From NCBI GenBank assembly GCA_009841225.1, contig VXMF01000021.1, forward strand, positions 154,583 through 218,582: 64,000 nt of DNA. Reading direction: 5' to 3'. The notes below the pieces were generated by a model. The model saw only the letters and a list, made by a program, of their open reading frames with translations. It did no database searches and was not told the origin of the DNA. The translations under genes and the position numbers were made by a program. The stretch is from Terriglobia bacterium. GTDB taxonomy: Bacteria > Acidobacteriota > Terriglobia > Bryobacterales > UBA6623. Below, piece by piece: positions 36,706-46,505 of this stretch; position 1 is the stretch's first letter; every line of letters begins with the position of its first letter.

Positions 36706-38283
36706 TCAGCGGAAGACCACCAGGTCGACAAGAGCGATGTCGGAGCCTTGCGATCCCGGGTATGGCTCGCCCCGCACTACGACACGCAGGTCGTGCTTAG
36801 CATCCTCAAGGTAGTAGTCATGCCAGAGGGAATCGCTGCGCTTGAAGCGATCCTCGTCCGGGTATGCGTCGACAGTGCCGACCAACTCCCCATCGAGATA
36901 GATGTCGGCTTGGCCCCCTGTCGGCAGGTAGGAGGCCGCAATGATGGCGCCGGTGCCCTCGAACTCCACCAGTGCCTCAGCTCCCTGTTGCGAGCTGGTC
37001 TTGACGGTATAGGCTGTCCGCCGTGTCACCGTTGACTCGGCCCACTCGCCTTTCCAAGACCAGCGCGGGTCAGTGACCGCAATGCGCTCGACGGGTGACC
37101 CATAGTCGTCCCAGATGTCCAGCTCGGCCGGGACGGCATCCTGGGGCATGACCACCAGCCGGTCCCCTTTGACACCCCCGCCGTGGCGTTCCGCCATGGC
37201 GATGGCACGCTCATAGGTGCTATCCACGATCGTGCGAAACGAGTAATTGGTGTAGCTGAACTTTTCGTCCGCCATGGCGTCGATGCCGCTCTTGTACTCG
37301 TCAGGGATACCCTCGTAGCCCAGCACCACTCCGAGAACACCGACAGCGCTGGCCGGATTGCAGTCAGAATCTTGGCCGCACTGGGTTGAAATCGTCATTG
37401 TCTTGCCGAAATCACCTTCCCCGTAGAGCATGCCCAATGCGATGTAGGCCCCGTTGATCTTGGCATCGATGTTGAACGGATGCGCGGCACCCGCAGGGCA
37501 GGGCTCGCGGGCGTTCCACTTGTCTTCGACCAGATTCCAAACCTTGATCCAGTCGTCGGGATGCTCGCGCGACCAAGCGAGCACGTCTGCGATCGTCTTC
37601 GCGTACGGGCTCTCGGACGGCAGGCAGGCAAGTCCGGCCTCCACCAGCGTTGCTGGGTCGCTTTCGAAGAAGGCCGCCGCGTACATGCAGCTGACGAACA
37701 TGCCGCCATAAATCCCGTCGCCGTGGTTCATGACGCGGCCGGCCCGGTAACAGAGGTCGTTGGACGCCTGCGGCAGGCCCGGGCACATCAGGCCGACAAA
37801 GTCGGCCTCGATCTGGAAATCAATGTCATTGGCGTGCGCGTTGTACTTGGGCGTGCCGCTGAGCGTGGCCGGCACACCGCGCTTCAGCGCCCTGCGGGCA
37901 GCCAGGTTGGCGTGCCAGAGATGGTACCCGGCGTCTCGGAACATGGCACCGAAATCGTCTGTCGTCGCATCCAGCCCCTTGTCGTCCAGCACCTGCGCGA
38001 ACGTCATGTCAACGTACAGGTCGTCTTGGCGAAGCGCATTCTCCACGATGGCCGGATCCCACTGCGGCAGGTCTTCCTCGGCGATGATCTTCTCCAAGTG
38101 GCGAAATTCCGTAGGGGCTCCGTAGGTGACGCCGATCATCTGCCCGGCCCAGCCCCCTGCGATCTTGTCTCGCAGCTCTGAGAGCGAAATGTCTTTGGGC
38201 GCTGGCTCTACAGCCAACGTACAGGAAACGACCGAAACGGCGAGCAAGGCTGTGACGTGTGTTCGAGTTATCGAGATTCTCAT
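36706..38283 (-). CDS. Exported ADP-ribosylglycohydrolase-family protein with C-terminal beta domain
   Basis: ADP-ribosylglycohydrolase-fold protein, 525 residues, with a signal peptide (VTALLAVSVVSCTLAVEPA), which is unusual for a family best known from the cytoplasm. The metal sites are seen in RQDDLYVDMTFAQVLDD and in CGQDSDCNPASAVGVLG. The C-terminal 130 residues (RRTAYTVKTSSQQGAEALVEFEGTG, QADIYLDGELVGTVDAY) form a separate beta-rich module like those that bind carbohydrates. True ADP-ribose hydrolysis outside the cell is doubtful, so it may act on another N- or O-glycosidic bond. It is a single gene whose upstream gap holds a decayed SDR fragment. Confidence 0.82.
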   Translation of the reverse strand: MRISITRTHVTALLAVSVVSCTLAVEPAPKDISLSELRDKIAGGWAGQMIGVTYGAPTEFRHLEKIIAEEDLPQWDPAIVENALRQDDLYVDMTFAQVLDDKGLDATTDDFGAMFRDAGYHLWHANLAARRALKRGVPATLSGTPKYNAHANDIDFQIEADFVGLMCPGLPQASNDLCYRAGRVMNHGDGIYGGMFVSCMYAAAFFESDPATLVEAGLACLPSESPYAKTIADVLAWSREHPDDWIKVWNLVEDKWNAREPCPAGAAHPFNIDAKINGAYIALGMLYGEGDFGKTMTISTQCGQDSDCNPASAVGVLGVVLGYEGIPDEYKSGIDAMADEKFSYTNYSFRTIVDSTYERAIAMAERHGGGVKGDRLVVMPQDAVPAELDIWDDYGSPVERIAVTDPRWSWKGEWAESTVTRRTAYTVKTSSQQGAEALVEFEGTGAIIAASYLPTGGQADIYLDGELVGTVDAYPDEDRFKRSDSLWHDYYLEDAKHDLRVVVRGEPYPGSQGSDIALVDLVVFR

Positions 38284-38529
38284 GGCGGTGTTGAAGTGGA
38301 ACGCGTTGATCGGATTCGAAGTCGCCCCGCAAGAGTTGGGGCAGCACAGAATTTAGCACGACTTAAGACGACATATGCGGTCTGTCCCGGACTATTTGAG
38401 CTCACATACTTTCCAATGGCTACATCCGCGAATGAGCCGGTCACGAAAGAAACCTCGTCGGACAAGAGTCACAGTATCGTCGCAACTACTTCACCCGGAC
38501 TACCTCCTCGCCCCATAGGCAGTGTATTC

Positions 38530-38745
38530 TGCGATCCCTCGACCCGACTTGGGGGCCACCTGCCAGATGGGTTCCAGCAAGGGGGATCTCAGGCTGTACC
38601 GCGTTGATACGAATTCCGTCCTGTGCCACTTCAGGCGCAGGGCCGATCGTGAAGCTGTCGACCGCACCATCGGACGCAACGTTGGGCCCGCCTGTGCGGA
38701 AAGCGGCCGACGACAGGTTCACGGTTGCGTCTCCGGCCCCTGCGA
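38530..38745 (-). pseudogene. Fragment of a short-chain dehydrogenase gene
   Basis: The minus strand reads GAGDATVNLSSAAFRTGGPN, then GAVDSFTIGPAPEVAQDGIR and INAVQPE. This aligns well with the middle of glucose-dehydrogenase-like SDRs (NVSS...GGP...YAASKGAVDTFT...EGIRVNAVRPG). The catalytic Tyr-x-x-x-Lys is lost by a deletion before GAVD, and the whole N-terminal nucleotide-binding half is absent; the fragment stops being recognisable close to the end of the nuclease gene. The remainder of the 500-base gap up to the ADP-ribosylglycohydrolase start shows nothing else. Confidence 0.68.
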
Positions 38746-38787
38746 ATCCCAGAGGCACCCAAGTGGGGATTGCGGGAACCCTCTGCG

Positions 38788-39705
38788 TCAACGTAGCATC
38801 GCCCGACGAACAACTTTCTCAAGGTATGCATCGGCATCCTCGGTATCTACCCAGCACGAAATAGTTTCGGGATCAATCAGCACGATCGTAATATCGTCCG
38901 ATGCGAATCGTAGCTCCTGGGCGTAAGCGTCACTTGTAAAGCCGTTGGTTGCGAAGAACAGCCCAAGTCGGACGCTGCCTCGTTTTCCCTGCATCTTGAC
39001 TCGGAAGACCGAAACCTCAGCTTGCGTCACACGCGACGACCAGTTCTTGGCCTCAGCGAAGATGAAGGGGGCGGGCAACTGGGACCAACACCGTTCCCCA
39101 TTCAATCGCTTCCGCTGGACTACGGCATCGAGTTCTTCTGTTTCAGTCCGGAGGTTCCGTTCAACTACCAGAAAGTCATCAATCTGACTGAGCAATAGGC
39201 AGACTAGGCCTTCGAGACGTCGTCCTTTGACGTGTGGCGCAAGGTCGGGCTCTTGGCACAGATCCCACGCTTGTCTTGCGACGGAACGACGCGTCTTGTT
39301 TCCGAGGGAGATGCGATGATCTGCCACTTGCGCTAGTACCGGTGAAGGATTCCCCACCGAAGACAGGTCTTCCACGAGGTGGACCTGCGCATCGATAGCC
39401 GTGAGATCCCTGAGAAGATCCTCGTCGAAGAGAGATTCAAGCGGCATCGCAACATGGACCTCTTTGCCCAAGACGGATGCTAGCTTGAGTCTTCTTCGCA
39501 GGTAGGGCCTGATCCGTGACGCAAGATGAACACTCAGCACAGTGTCATTACCCTTGATGAGATCTGGTTTCCAGCTCAGATCGGAGTCAAGGCTAAGAGC
39601 ATGACCTAGTTTCCATTCTGGATCCTGGGCTTCGATAGTCTTCACTACATGGCCTACATCCTCGTCCGTCGGGAAGATCGGTATCTCGTTCCCGTCGGCG
39701 ATCAT
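38788..39705 (-). CDS. Mrr-like PD-(D/E)xK restriction endonuclease
   Basis: Predicted DNA-cutting component of a three-gene methylase/ParB/nuclease operon. The C-terminal half of the 305-residue protein holds a restriction-type nuclease core: Glu165 in RRLEGLV, Asp193 in TEELDAVV, and Glu218-x-Lys220 in FIFAEAKNW, followed by a helix-strand pattern ending SDDITIVLIDPETI, as in Mrr-type type IV enzymes. The N-terminal 150 residues are not recognised and may sense DNA or protein. Its ATG overlaps the ParB-like stop by 4 bases (ATGA). Codon and base use are poorer in GC than in the sugar genes. Confidence 0.8.
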   Translation of the reverse strand: MIADGNEIPIFPTDEDVGHVVKTIEAQDPEWKLGHALSLDSDLSWKPDLIKGNDTVLSVHLASRIRPYLRRRLKLASVLGKEVHVAMPLESLFDEDLLRDLTAIDAQVHLVEDLSSVGNPSPVLAQVADHRISLGNKTRRSVARQAWDLCQEPDLAPHVKGRRLEGLVCLLLSQIDDFLVVERNLRTETEELDAVVQRKRLNGERCWSQLPAPFIFAEAKNWSSRVTQAEVSVFRVKMQGKRGSVRLGLFFATNGFTSDAYAQELRFASDDITIVLIDPETISCWVDTEDADAYLEKVVRRAMLR

Positions 39706-40670
39706 TGCACTTGGCCCGCTATCAGTGCCATTAGCTTATTGATAAGGCCAGTGCCAACATTCCTTACATGAGTCCGCTCTTCATCGGAACGCGCTTTGTC
39801 AAGGAGCCGCTCAAAGGCCTTGAGCATGTTGTCGCTGCGCCGCTGCAATTTATCTGCTTCGACGATCACCATTACGGTGTCTTCATATGCGTCCTGAATG
39901 GTTGCATCTGGATTCTTGATCAGGTCTCGGATAGCAACGTCGAGGACAGAGTCTGCATCGACTTCTCCGGCGTCCTCGGCAGCGAGGTTGATTATCGGTC
40001 TGACGTTGCGAAGTGAAACTGTGTCCGTTGTTATTTCATGAAGGCGCTTCTGGACAAAGGCATCAAGTACTTCATTCTCACCAAACTCGGCCGCAAGTCG
40101 GGGACGTTGCTTGGCGAGAGGATCAATCACATTGCGCTTCAACTCCCAAAAGAAATTCAGCGGGATATCGCCGTCATGGATGTATTTCTGGTACTGATCT
40201 GGGAGTTCCAATGCGTGTCTGAGGCGCTTGAGCCGCTCAGGTGACAGCCCCGTCAAATCCGAGAGCTCCTGAGGTCTTTCAATCCCGGTTTCCTCCATTA
40301 GCTTCTTGAGGGCCCACGCTGTCGGCATATCGGCCCATGACTGTCGCACCATGTGGATGTTGAACATCTGGATTAGTGTCCGACGCTCATCAGGGGCATC
40401 CACGATGACCGCCGGTACCTCCTCCAGACCGAGCTGCCTCGCGCATCTCCAGCGACGTTCTCCGTCGATGAGCACGAAGCGATCGCCTTGGTTGTAAACC
40501 ACGATGGGAACGAGGACCCCCTCGTTGGCGATCGACTCGGCCAGCTGCTCCATCTCTTCTTCAGGAAACAACAGCCTCGGATTTCCAGGATTCGCGTCAA
40601 TTAGCTCAGTCTCGATGCGGTTCAGCTGAGGCATCATGCTTGGCGCATGGGTGTCAGGGGATGCAGACAT
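39702..40670 (-). CDS. ParB-like protein in a restriction-type operon
   Basis: ParB/KorB-like DNA-binding protein, probably a CTP-dependent clamp by family. The 322-residue product shows the ParB N-terminal core (IDANPGNPRLLF, LAESIANEGVLVPIVV, LIDGERRWRCARQLGLEEVPAVIV). A helix-turn-helix region follows (PQELSDLTGLSPERLKRLRHALELP). There is no ParA gene beside it; it is locked between an adenine methyltransferase (17-base overlap) and a nuclease (4-base overlap). This suggests a role in recognising or coating DNA for the system, not chromosome segregation. The ATG at 40670 is chosen because conserved sequence starts after it; the frame is open to 40718. Confidence 0.85.
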   Translation of the reverse strand: MSASPDTHAPSMMPQLNRIETELIDANPGNPRLLFPEEEMEQLAESIANEGVLVPIVVYNQGDRFVLIDGERRWRCARQLGLEEVPAVIVDAPDERRTLIQMFNIHMVRQSWADMPTAWALKKLMEETGIERPQELSDLTGLSPERLKRLRHALELPDQYQKYIHDGDIPLNFFWELKRNVIDPLAKQRPRLAAEFGENEVLDAFVQKRLHEITTDTVSLRNVRPIINLAAEDAGEVDADSVLDVAIRDLIKNPDATIQDAYEDTVMVIVEADKLQRRSDNMLKAFERLLDKARSDEERTHVRNVGTGLINKLMALIAGQVQ

Positions 40671-41856
40671 AGATGTTCTCCTTGGCCGGTTTGGATCTGT
40701 TTCCGTTCGACGCCCCAAGCGTCGAATGGTAGTGGTCGATGGAGGTATTGGCTACCGAAGAAAAGTTGCTCCGAAGGAGCTCCAGTACGGGGCAGCCCCT
40801 CATTTCGAGTAGGCCGTTCGAAGGGTAGGACAACACAAGTGGGATCTGAGCCTCAGCGACTAGGCTGAAGAGCTGCTCAAAGGATCGTCTTGCTGTAGTC
40901 ACGTGAGAGAACGGTGTGACGAAGCGATCCGAACGGTATCGGCCCGCTCCGCTTGAACTTGGATAATCGTAACGGTAGAGCGTTTCATAGACGTGATAGA
41001 ACCTTGAGTACTGATCTCGAGTGTACGGAGGATCGGCGTACACGGCTCCAACGTCGTACCGGTGCAACTTCTGGGAGAGCTTGAGTGCATCCTCTGACGT
41101 TACTACGTTCCCGAGCCTCCAATTCTTGGTCCCTACCTTTTCAAGGGACTCGAGCTTGCTCAAAAAGGCCGCCCAGATTCTGCGCTGCCATTGTCTGCGG
41201 ACCCTGATGTAGCTCGAAGAGTTTCGGGGCTTCAGATACTGAGCCGTATGTCCGGGAGCGTTGATTGCCGAGGCGGCTGCAGCGATCCAGGCGCTCAGGA
41301 GTCCGTCACGACTGGTTGAAACTTCGCACTGGTCGATCGCGTAACGTATCGAATCCAACTCAATCGCCTGAGCGGTACTGAAGTAGCCGGCCGAGAAGTA
41401 CAGGGTCGTAAGCTTATAGCGCTCAATTCCCTTTCGGCGTGACGCTTCTTCTGCCCTGCCACGCCAAGCGTCAGAATTGCCAACGTGATCTGCTTCGCGC
41501 ATGTGGGCATCGAGGGAATTCGGCGCCGAACATCGCAGCACCTCCTGCTCAGTGTGGATTCGGCTGGAGAATTCCTCCCGAAGATGAGAATGTGCGCGCT
41601 CAAATCGAGGCCAAAGGCACCTAGCCAACGTCGTGGCAGATGCCCGCTCACCGTCGGTGAATCGAGCTCGAAGCATGGACGCTGCGAACATGAGTGCGTC
41701 GTTGGCAAGCACGGGATGATCCGAAGCCAAGTTGGCCGAGACACTACCCATTCCAGCGAAGAGGTCGGCCACTCGACCGCGAGTGTCCAGTGACCTGACC
41801 GCATCACGCACGGCGGGCGCGAGCAATCTCTTTGTTCCCATGTATCGGATCGGCAA
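40654..41856 (-). CDS. D12-class N6-adenine DNA methyltransferase
   Basis: Predicted to methylate adenine in a specific DNA site. The 400-residue protein begins PIRYMGTKRLLAP, the D12-family start, with the AdoMet-binding motif I at residues 31-40 (DLFAGMGSVS) and the catalytic DPPY at 275-278 (AVYADPPYTRDQYSRFYHVYETL). The segment between these (about 60-260) is long enough to hold the target-recognition region. The TTG at 41856 is favoured because AAGGGT lies a few bases upstream and the conserved start falls there; an ATG five codons later is possible. It leads the overlapping operon with the ParB-like and nuclease genes. Confidence 0.88.
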   Translation of the reverse strand: MPIRYMGTKRLLAPAVRDAVRSLDTRGRVADLFAGMGSVSANLASDHPVLANDALMFAASMLRARFTDGERASATTLARCLWPRFERAHSHLREEFSSRIHTEQEVLRCSAPNSLDAHMREADHVGNSDAWRGRAEEASRRKGIERYKLTTLYFSAGYFSTAQAIELDSIRYAIDQCEVSTSRDGLLSAWIAAAASAINAPGHTAQYLKPRNSSSYIRVRRQWQRRIWAAFLSKLESLEKVGTKNWRLGNVVTSEDALKLSQKLHRYDVGAVYADPPYTRDQYSRFYHVYETLYRYDYPSSSGAGRYRSDRFVTPFSHVTTARRSFEQLFSLVAEAQIPLVLSYPSNGLLEMRGCPVLELLRSNFSSVANTSIDHYHSTLGASNGNRSKPAKENIYVCIP

Positions 41857-42165
41857 CGGTCTACCCTTCGCACTTCTATCCCGCTAGTTCCTTCTCAAAC
41901 AGTAGTCTCAAGTACGAGGGAGTATATATGACTCGCTTTGGCCGCACTTGGCAAAGCTGTGGTCGAAGGCATACTTCGACATCCGTAGGCCTAGAGGCGG
42001 TCGCTGGTCGGCAAGTTCTGAACGGTTTCGCAAGTAAGTGACCGTCCCGAGGGAGTTCCAGAGATTCCACCGTGACGTTTCTGCGTACATCTTCGTCGTT
42101 GACTAGTTCTTCACCTCGGAGTGTTAGCAGCCGGTCCTGACGCTCTCCCAACGGAACCAAGACGA
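41857..42165. other. Promoter region of the methylase operon, no gene recognised
   Basis: About 310 bases between the methyltransferase start and the end of a DUF1501 gene. Open frames on the minus strand have no recognisable pattern. The sequence is richer in AT (for example a run around 41930) and contains an inverted repeat described separately. Confidence 0.5.
41962..41980. promoter_or_regulatory. Inverted repeat upstream of the methylase operon
   Basis: Perfect 7-base arms GTCGAAG and CTTCGAC with a 5-base centre, about 105 bases before the methyltransferase start. It could be an operator or a loading site for the ParB-like protein; this is a guess from position. Confidence 0.35.
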
Positions 42166-43584
42166 CTAAGCCAAGATCTCCTTGACCACGCGGGCCGGAT
42201 ACTGGCCGATCAGACGCTCGTCGAGACCATGCACGTTATAGACCAGTTTTTCAGGGTCTAGGCCTAGCAGATGCAGCATGGTGGCATGAAAGTCATGCAC
42301 GCTAACGCGATCTTCCACGGCCTTGTGGCCGATCTCGTCCGTGGCGCCGTGGACGTGCCCGCCCTTGACGCCCCCGCCGGCCATCCAAATGCTGAAGCCG
42401 GCCGGGCCGTGATCACGACCGGTGGTGCCGGCCTGACCGACTTGAGCCAAAGGCATGCGCCCGAACTCCCCGCCCCAGATCACTAGGGTGGAATCCAGCA
42501 AGCCTCGCTGCCTGAGATCCTTGATCAGCGCCGCGACCGGCTTGTCGGTCTTGGCACATGCATAGCCCAGTTCGCGATCTAGATTCAGGTGGTTGTCCCA
42601 GATCTGGTACTCGATGAAGACCTGCACGAAGCGCACTCCTCGCTCGACCATGCGACGGGCGAGCAGCAGTCGCGCTCCATATGCCCGTGTGCGCTCGTCG
42701 TTCATGCCGTACATTTCCTTGGTCGCCTCGCTCTCCGACGAGAGGTCAGCGACGTCTGTGGCAGCCATCTGCATGCGCGCCGCCAGCTCGTAGCTCTCGA
42801 TGCGGGCGTCTAGCTGCGGCTGCAACGGCCGGGCGTCCCGATGGGCGAGGTTCAGCCTCCGCACGAGCGCGCGCTCGGCTTCCATCAGGGGGCTGGGCAG
42901 TTCCTGCTCCCGGCGCAGGTTCAGCACCGGCGGACCCTCGGCCCGGAACTTCGTGCCCTGGTAAACCTGCGGCAGCCATCCGGACTGCCAATTCTGGAGA
43001 TCGTTGATCGGATACCCGAGCGGATCGTCGAGCACGATATAGCCAGGCAGGTTCTGGTTCTCGGTCCCCAGCCCGTAGACCGCCCAGGCTCCCAAGGCCG
43101 GACGCCCCGGCAGGGTGCGCCCGGAATGCATCAAATACAGCGAGGGCTCGTGGTTGAAATGCTCGCCGTACATCGAGCGGATGAGCGTGATGTCATCCGC
43201 GACGCTGCCCAGGCCCGGCAGGAGATCGGAAATCTCCATGCCGCACTGGCCGCGCCGGCTGAAGCCGTACGGGGACGGCATTAGCGTGCCGACTTCGTCG
43301 GTGAACTCGAGCTGGTTGGCGATATCGCGCGGAGCCGCAGCCCCGGCATGCTTCTCCAGCTCCGGCTTGTGGTCGAAGAGATCGACCTGGCTCGGCCCGC
43401 CGTTCATGAACAGGTGGATGACAGACTTGGCCTTGGGCGCGAAGTGCGGCTGTCGCGGCTTCTGGTCATACGTGCTGCGCGTCTCACTCGCCGCGAGTTC
43501 GCCGTTCAGCAACCACGCCAGCGCGGCCCCGTGGAGACCGTCTCCGATGCGGGAGAAGAAGTCGCGGCGGTTCGGTCGTTGCAT
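42166..43584 (-). CDS. DUF1501 (sulfatase-fold) exported protein
   Basis: Second DUF1501 protein of the window, 472 residues, with a Tat-type start (PNRRDFFSRIGDGLHGAALAWLL). Family blocks are FAPKAKSVIHLFMNGGPSQVDLFDHKP, GGEFGRMPLAQ and HDFHATMLHLLGLDPEKL. It begins 8 bases after the stop of the DUF1553 gene and must be co-transcribed with it. Compared with the copy at 26.6 kb it is clearly diverged, so the two pairs are old paralogues and not a recent duplication. It is wedged between two defence gene clusters. Confidence 0.92.
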   Translation of the reverse strand: MQRPNRRDFFSRIGDGLHGAALAWLLNGELAASETRSTYDQKPRQPHFAPKAKSVIHLFMNGGPSQVDLFDHKPELEKHAGAAAPRDIANQLEFTDEVGTLMPSPYGFSRRGQCGMEISDLLPGLGSVADDITLIRSMYGEHFNHEPSLYLMHSGRTLPGRPALGAWAVYGLGTENQNLPGYIVLDDPLGYPINDLQNWQSGWLPQVYQGTKFRAEGPPVLNLRREQELPSPLMEAERALVRRLNLAHRDARPLQPQLDARIESYELAARMQMAATDVADLSSESEATKEMYGMNDERTRAYGARLLLARRMVERGVRFVQVFIEYQIWDNHLNLDRELGYACAKTDKPVAALIKDLRQRGLLDSTLVIWGGEFGRMPLAQVGQAGTTGRDHGPAGFSIWMAGGGVKGGHVHGATDEIGHKAVEDRVSVHDFHATMLHLLGLDPEKLVYNVHGLDERLIGQYPARVVKEILA

Positions 43585-43592
43585 GACGGATC

Positions 43593-46505
43593 TCAGTCGA
43601 TGTACAGGAACTCCGCAGAGTTCAACAGGGCATGCGCGAACGATCCCAAGGCCATCCAGCGCGCCGCCTCGCGGCGCGGCCCGACATGGTTCGTCTCGTC
43701 AAGGTGGGCTAGCCAGTGCCGGTCCAAGGATTCCAAGTCCTCCACGGCGAGCTCGGATTCGGCGGCAGTGGGCCGTCGTGACAAGATGCGCTCGTACGCC
43801 TCGTCCACCTGTGAGGCGCGATCATTGGGATGCTCGTCAATCAGCCTGCCCGCCAAGAACCTGGCATGCTCGTGGGCGGCCTCGCCGTTCATCATCTGCA
43901 GCGCTTGGGGCGCCACGTTGGACTCGCGTCGCTCGGTGCAGTTGGGCGCGGGTTTCGGGGCATCAAATACCTCTAGCAACGTCACGGGAGTGCGACGCTT
44001 CTTCAGTACGTAGACCGCCCGCCGCCAGCCATCGTCGGTTGCCTCGGGGACGATCTCGCCGTTCTCCTTCTTGGTGACCTTGACCGGGCGCCCAAAGCGC
44101 GTCGGATCCAACCTTCCCGTCGCCCGCAGTATCGAGTCGTGCAACACCTCGGCATCCATCCGGCGCAACGGCATGCGGGACAGGAGGAGGTTTTCCGGAT
44201 CCGCCGCGGCAACCTCCGCGGCCACCCCGGACGTTTGCCGATAGGCACTCGAGGTCATGATCAACCGATGCATGGCCTTGATGCTCCAGCCCTCGCGCAC
44301 AAATTTGGTTGCCAGCCAATCCAGCAGTTCGGGATGTGATGGGGTGGCCCCGGTGAGGCCGAAATTCGAGGGCGTCGAGACGATGCCGCGTCCGAAGTGG
44401 CTGAGCCAGATTCGGTTGACCATCACGCGGGAAGTCAGGGGGTGCCGGGGATCGGTGAGCCAGCGCGCGAACGCCAAGCGATTGCCGCTCGTGCCCTGCC
44501 TCGGGGGCACCGCATTGAACGGTTCGGTGTGAGCGCCTAGCATGCGCGGCACTCCGGGCCCGACGCGCTCCCCGATAGCCTGTGCGTCGCCTCGCTGCAA
44601 CAAGTACGTGCGCGACGGCTCTCCGCCCATGTCGTAGACGGCCCGAATCTTCGGCGTCGGAATCAGTTTGGCCTTCAGTTCGCTGATCTTGGTGTTGACC
44701 GGCCCGGCGGTGTCCTTGAGTTCCGGAAACGCCTCGGCGATCTGGTGCCATTCGCCATCGGCATTGGGAATCTGCAGCAGGTCCTTGTGCTCGCTAGCGA
44801 GCTTCTTCTGGGCGGCCGTCCGCGTCTTGCGGGGAGTGTGCGCGACGTTCCGCAAGCTCTCTCGCAGCTCCGCGGGAACCTCGGCCAGCCTCCGCTCGAG
44901 CTCGCGTTCGAAGAACGGCGTGACCAATGCATCGAATTCCTCTTGCAATAGCTCGATCTCGGCTTCCAGCGGAGCATTTGCCTCTGCCGCCGCCTCTTTC
45001 TCCGAGGCCAGGCCGACTTCTAGGAAGCGCTCGGTGGGATCGAGCCAGTCGTACGGATCCAAGGCCGACTGAAACACCGCTCCAAGGCTGTAGTACTCCC
45101 GTTGGGACAGGGGATCGTACTTGTGATCGTGGCATCGGGCGCAACCGACAGTGACCCCCATGACAGCGGAGCTGAGCACCTCGATCTCATCCGCAACCAC
45201 GTTGAAGCGCTCGGCAATCGAGCCAGTGGCTGATCCGTAGGTGCCATCGGGCGTCATCCGCAGGAATCCGGTGGCAGCCAAGGTGTCGACGTGCTCTTGA
45301 GTAACGCTTTCCAGCCCCTCGTGGTCCAGTAGTTCATCGCCTGCCAGCTGCTCGGTGAGGAACCGGTCATAGGGCTTGTCGCTGTTGAGTGCCCGGATCA
45401 CATAGTCGCGGTAGCGCCAGGCGTGCAGCCGCAACCTGTCCTCGTCGATCACGCCCTCCGAATCGGCGTAGCCCGCAAGGTCCAGCCAGACCTGTGCCCA
45501 GCGCTCGCCGTACTCCTTCGAATCGAGAAGCTGGTCGACTAGCCGCTCGTATGCGTCGGGCCGCGAGTCCTTCGCATAAACGCGAATCTGCTCGGGCGTC
45601 GGGGGCACGCCGGTTAGGTCCAGATAGGCACGGCGCAGCAGAGTGACGCGGTCAGCATCCGCCGACAGCGCGAGACCCTTGGCCTCCAGCTTGCGCAGCA
45701 GGAAGGCATCGATCGGATTGCGCACCCGGTCGGCATTCTCGACCTCGGGTGGCTCGGTGCGCGCCGGAGTCTGAAACGCCCAATGGGAGAGTGCCTCGCC
45801 ACTCAGCGGGCGGTCTGCGACCGGTTCGTCGTGCTCGGACGCCAGAGCGCCATCGGCGATCCACTTTCGCAGGAGCGCGACCTCGGCGTCGGTCGGAGTC
45901 TTGACATGGTTCTCGAAGAGCATGTCGGGCGGGGGCATTTCGCCGCGAACGATGCGCTGCATCAAGAGGCTGTCCTCGGGCTTGCCCGGCACCAGCGCAG
46001 TGCCCGAATCCCCGCCCTCCAACAGCGACGCCAAGCTGCGCAGATCCAATCCGCCTTCCTGCCGTCGCTTGCCATGGCAGGTCTGGCATCGCATCTGGAA
46101 CACCGGCAGCACATCCGCCTCAGTCACGCGCAGCTCTGCAGCGACGGCGTCAGAGCGGCCAGCCTCGTCAATCCAGGCGCGGATCGTGTCGATCTCAGAC
46201 TCGGGAAGCTTCTCACCGCCCATGGGCATCTGCCCCGAGACGACCTTGGCCAACAGCAGGCTGCGATCGGGATACCCAGGCACCACCGCAGCGCCTGACT
46301 GTCCCCCTTCCAAGACGTGGCGCTGCGTGTCGAGCTTGAGGCCGCCTTGAGGCTGTTCGCCATGGCAGGCCGCGCAGCGCCGCTCGAAGATCGGACGCAC
46401 GGTCGACTCGAAGTCCCCCCCCTGGGCGCTGACAGCGAGGCACCACGCCGCAGCTGCGACCAGCCACCTGCCAAATCTGCGAGGGCGGGACATTGCCAAG
46501 TCCAT
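43593..46505 (-). CDS. DUF1549/DUF1553 protein with two cytochrome domains
   Basis: Exported partner of the adjacent DUF1501 protein, about 970 residues. After a signal ([19 protein letters not shown]) come two PSCyt1-type heme motifs, CAACH and CQTCH, each followed by the GGLKLD/GGLDLR and GxPxxSLL pattern. DUF1549 ([17 protein letters not shown], with a third CxxCH in [13 protein letters not shown]) and DUF1553 ([23 protein letters not shown]) follow. A long charged helical segment around residues 500-580 may be a coiled coil. The ATG at 46505 or the one at 46493 is the start. A decayed copy of its 5' end lies near 61.5 kb. Confidence 0.9.
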   Translation of the reverse strand: MDLAMSRPRRFGRWLVAAAAWCLAVSAQGGDFESTVRPIFERRCAACHGEQPQGGLKLDTQRHVLEGGQSGAAVVPGYPDRSLLLAKVVSGQMPMGGEKLPESEIDTIRAWIDEAGRSDAVAAELRVTEADVLPVFQMRCQTCHGKRRQEGGLDLRSLASLLEGGDSGTALVPGKPEDSLLMQRIVRGEMPPPDMLFENHVKTPTDAEVALLRKWIADGALASEHDEPVADRPLSGEALSHWAFQTPARTEPPEVENADRVRNPIDAFLLRKLEAKGLALSADADRVTLLRRAYLDLTGVPPTPEQIRVYAKDSRPDAYERLVDQLLDSKEYGERWAQVWLDLAGYADSEGVIDEDRLRLHAWRYRDYVIRALNSDKPYDRFLTEQLAGDELLDHEGLESVTQEHVDTLAATGFLRMTPDGTYGSATGSIAERFNVVADEIEVLSSAVMGVTVGCARCHDHKYDPLSQREYYSLGAVFQSALDPYDWLDPTERFLEVGLASEKEAAAEANAPLEAEIELLQEEFDALVTPFFERELERRLAEVPAELRESLRNVAHTPRKTRTAAQKKLASEHKDLLQIPNADGEWHQIAEAFPELKDTAGPVNTKISELKAKLIPTPKIRAVYDMGGEPSRTYLLQRGDAQAIGERVGPGVPRMLGAHTEPFNAVPPRQGTSGNRLAFARWLTDPRHPLTSRVMVNRIWLSHFGRGIVSTPSNFGLTGATPSHPELLDWLATKFVREGWSIKAMHRLIMTSSAYRQTSGVAAEVAAADPENLLLSRMPLRRMDAEVLHDSILRATGRLDPTRFGRPVKVTKKENGEIVPEATDDGWRRAVYVLKKRRTPVTLLEVFDAPKPAPNCTERRESNVAPQALQMMNGEAAHEHARFLAGRLIDEHPNDRASQVDEAYERILSRRPTAAESELAVEDLESLDRHWLAHLDETNHVGPRREAARWMALGSFAHALLNSAEFLYID

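Noticed and set aside
39702-40670. ParB as a chromosome or plasmid partition gene
   Set aside because: No ParA, no replication gene and no typical parS cluster; it overlaps methylase and nuclease genes.
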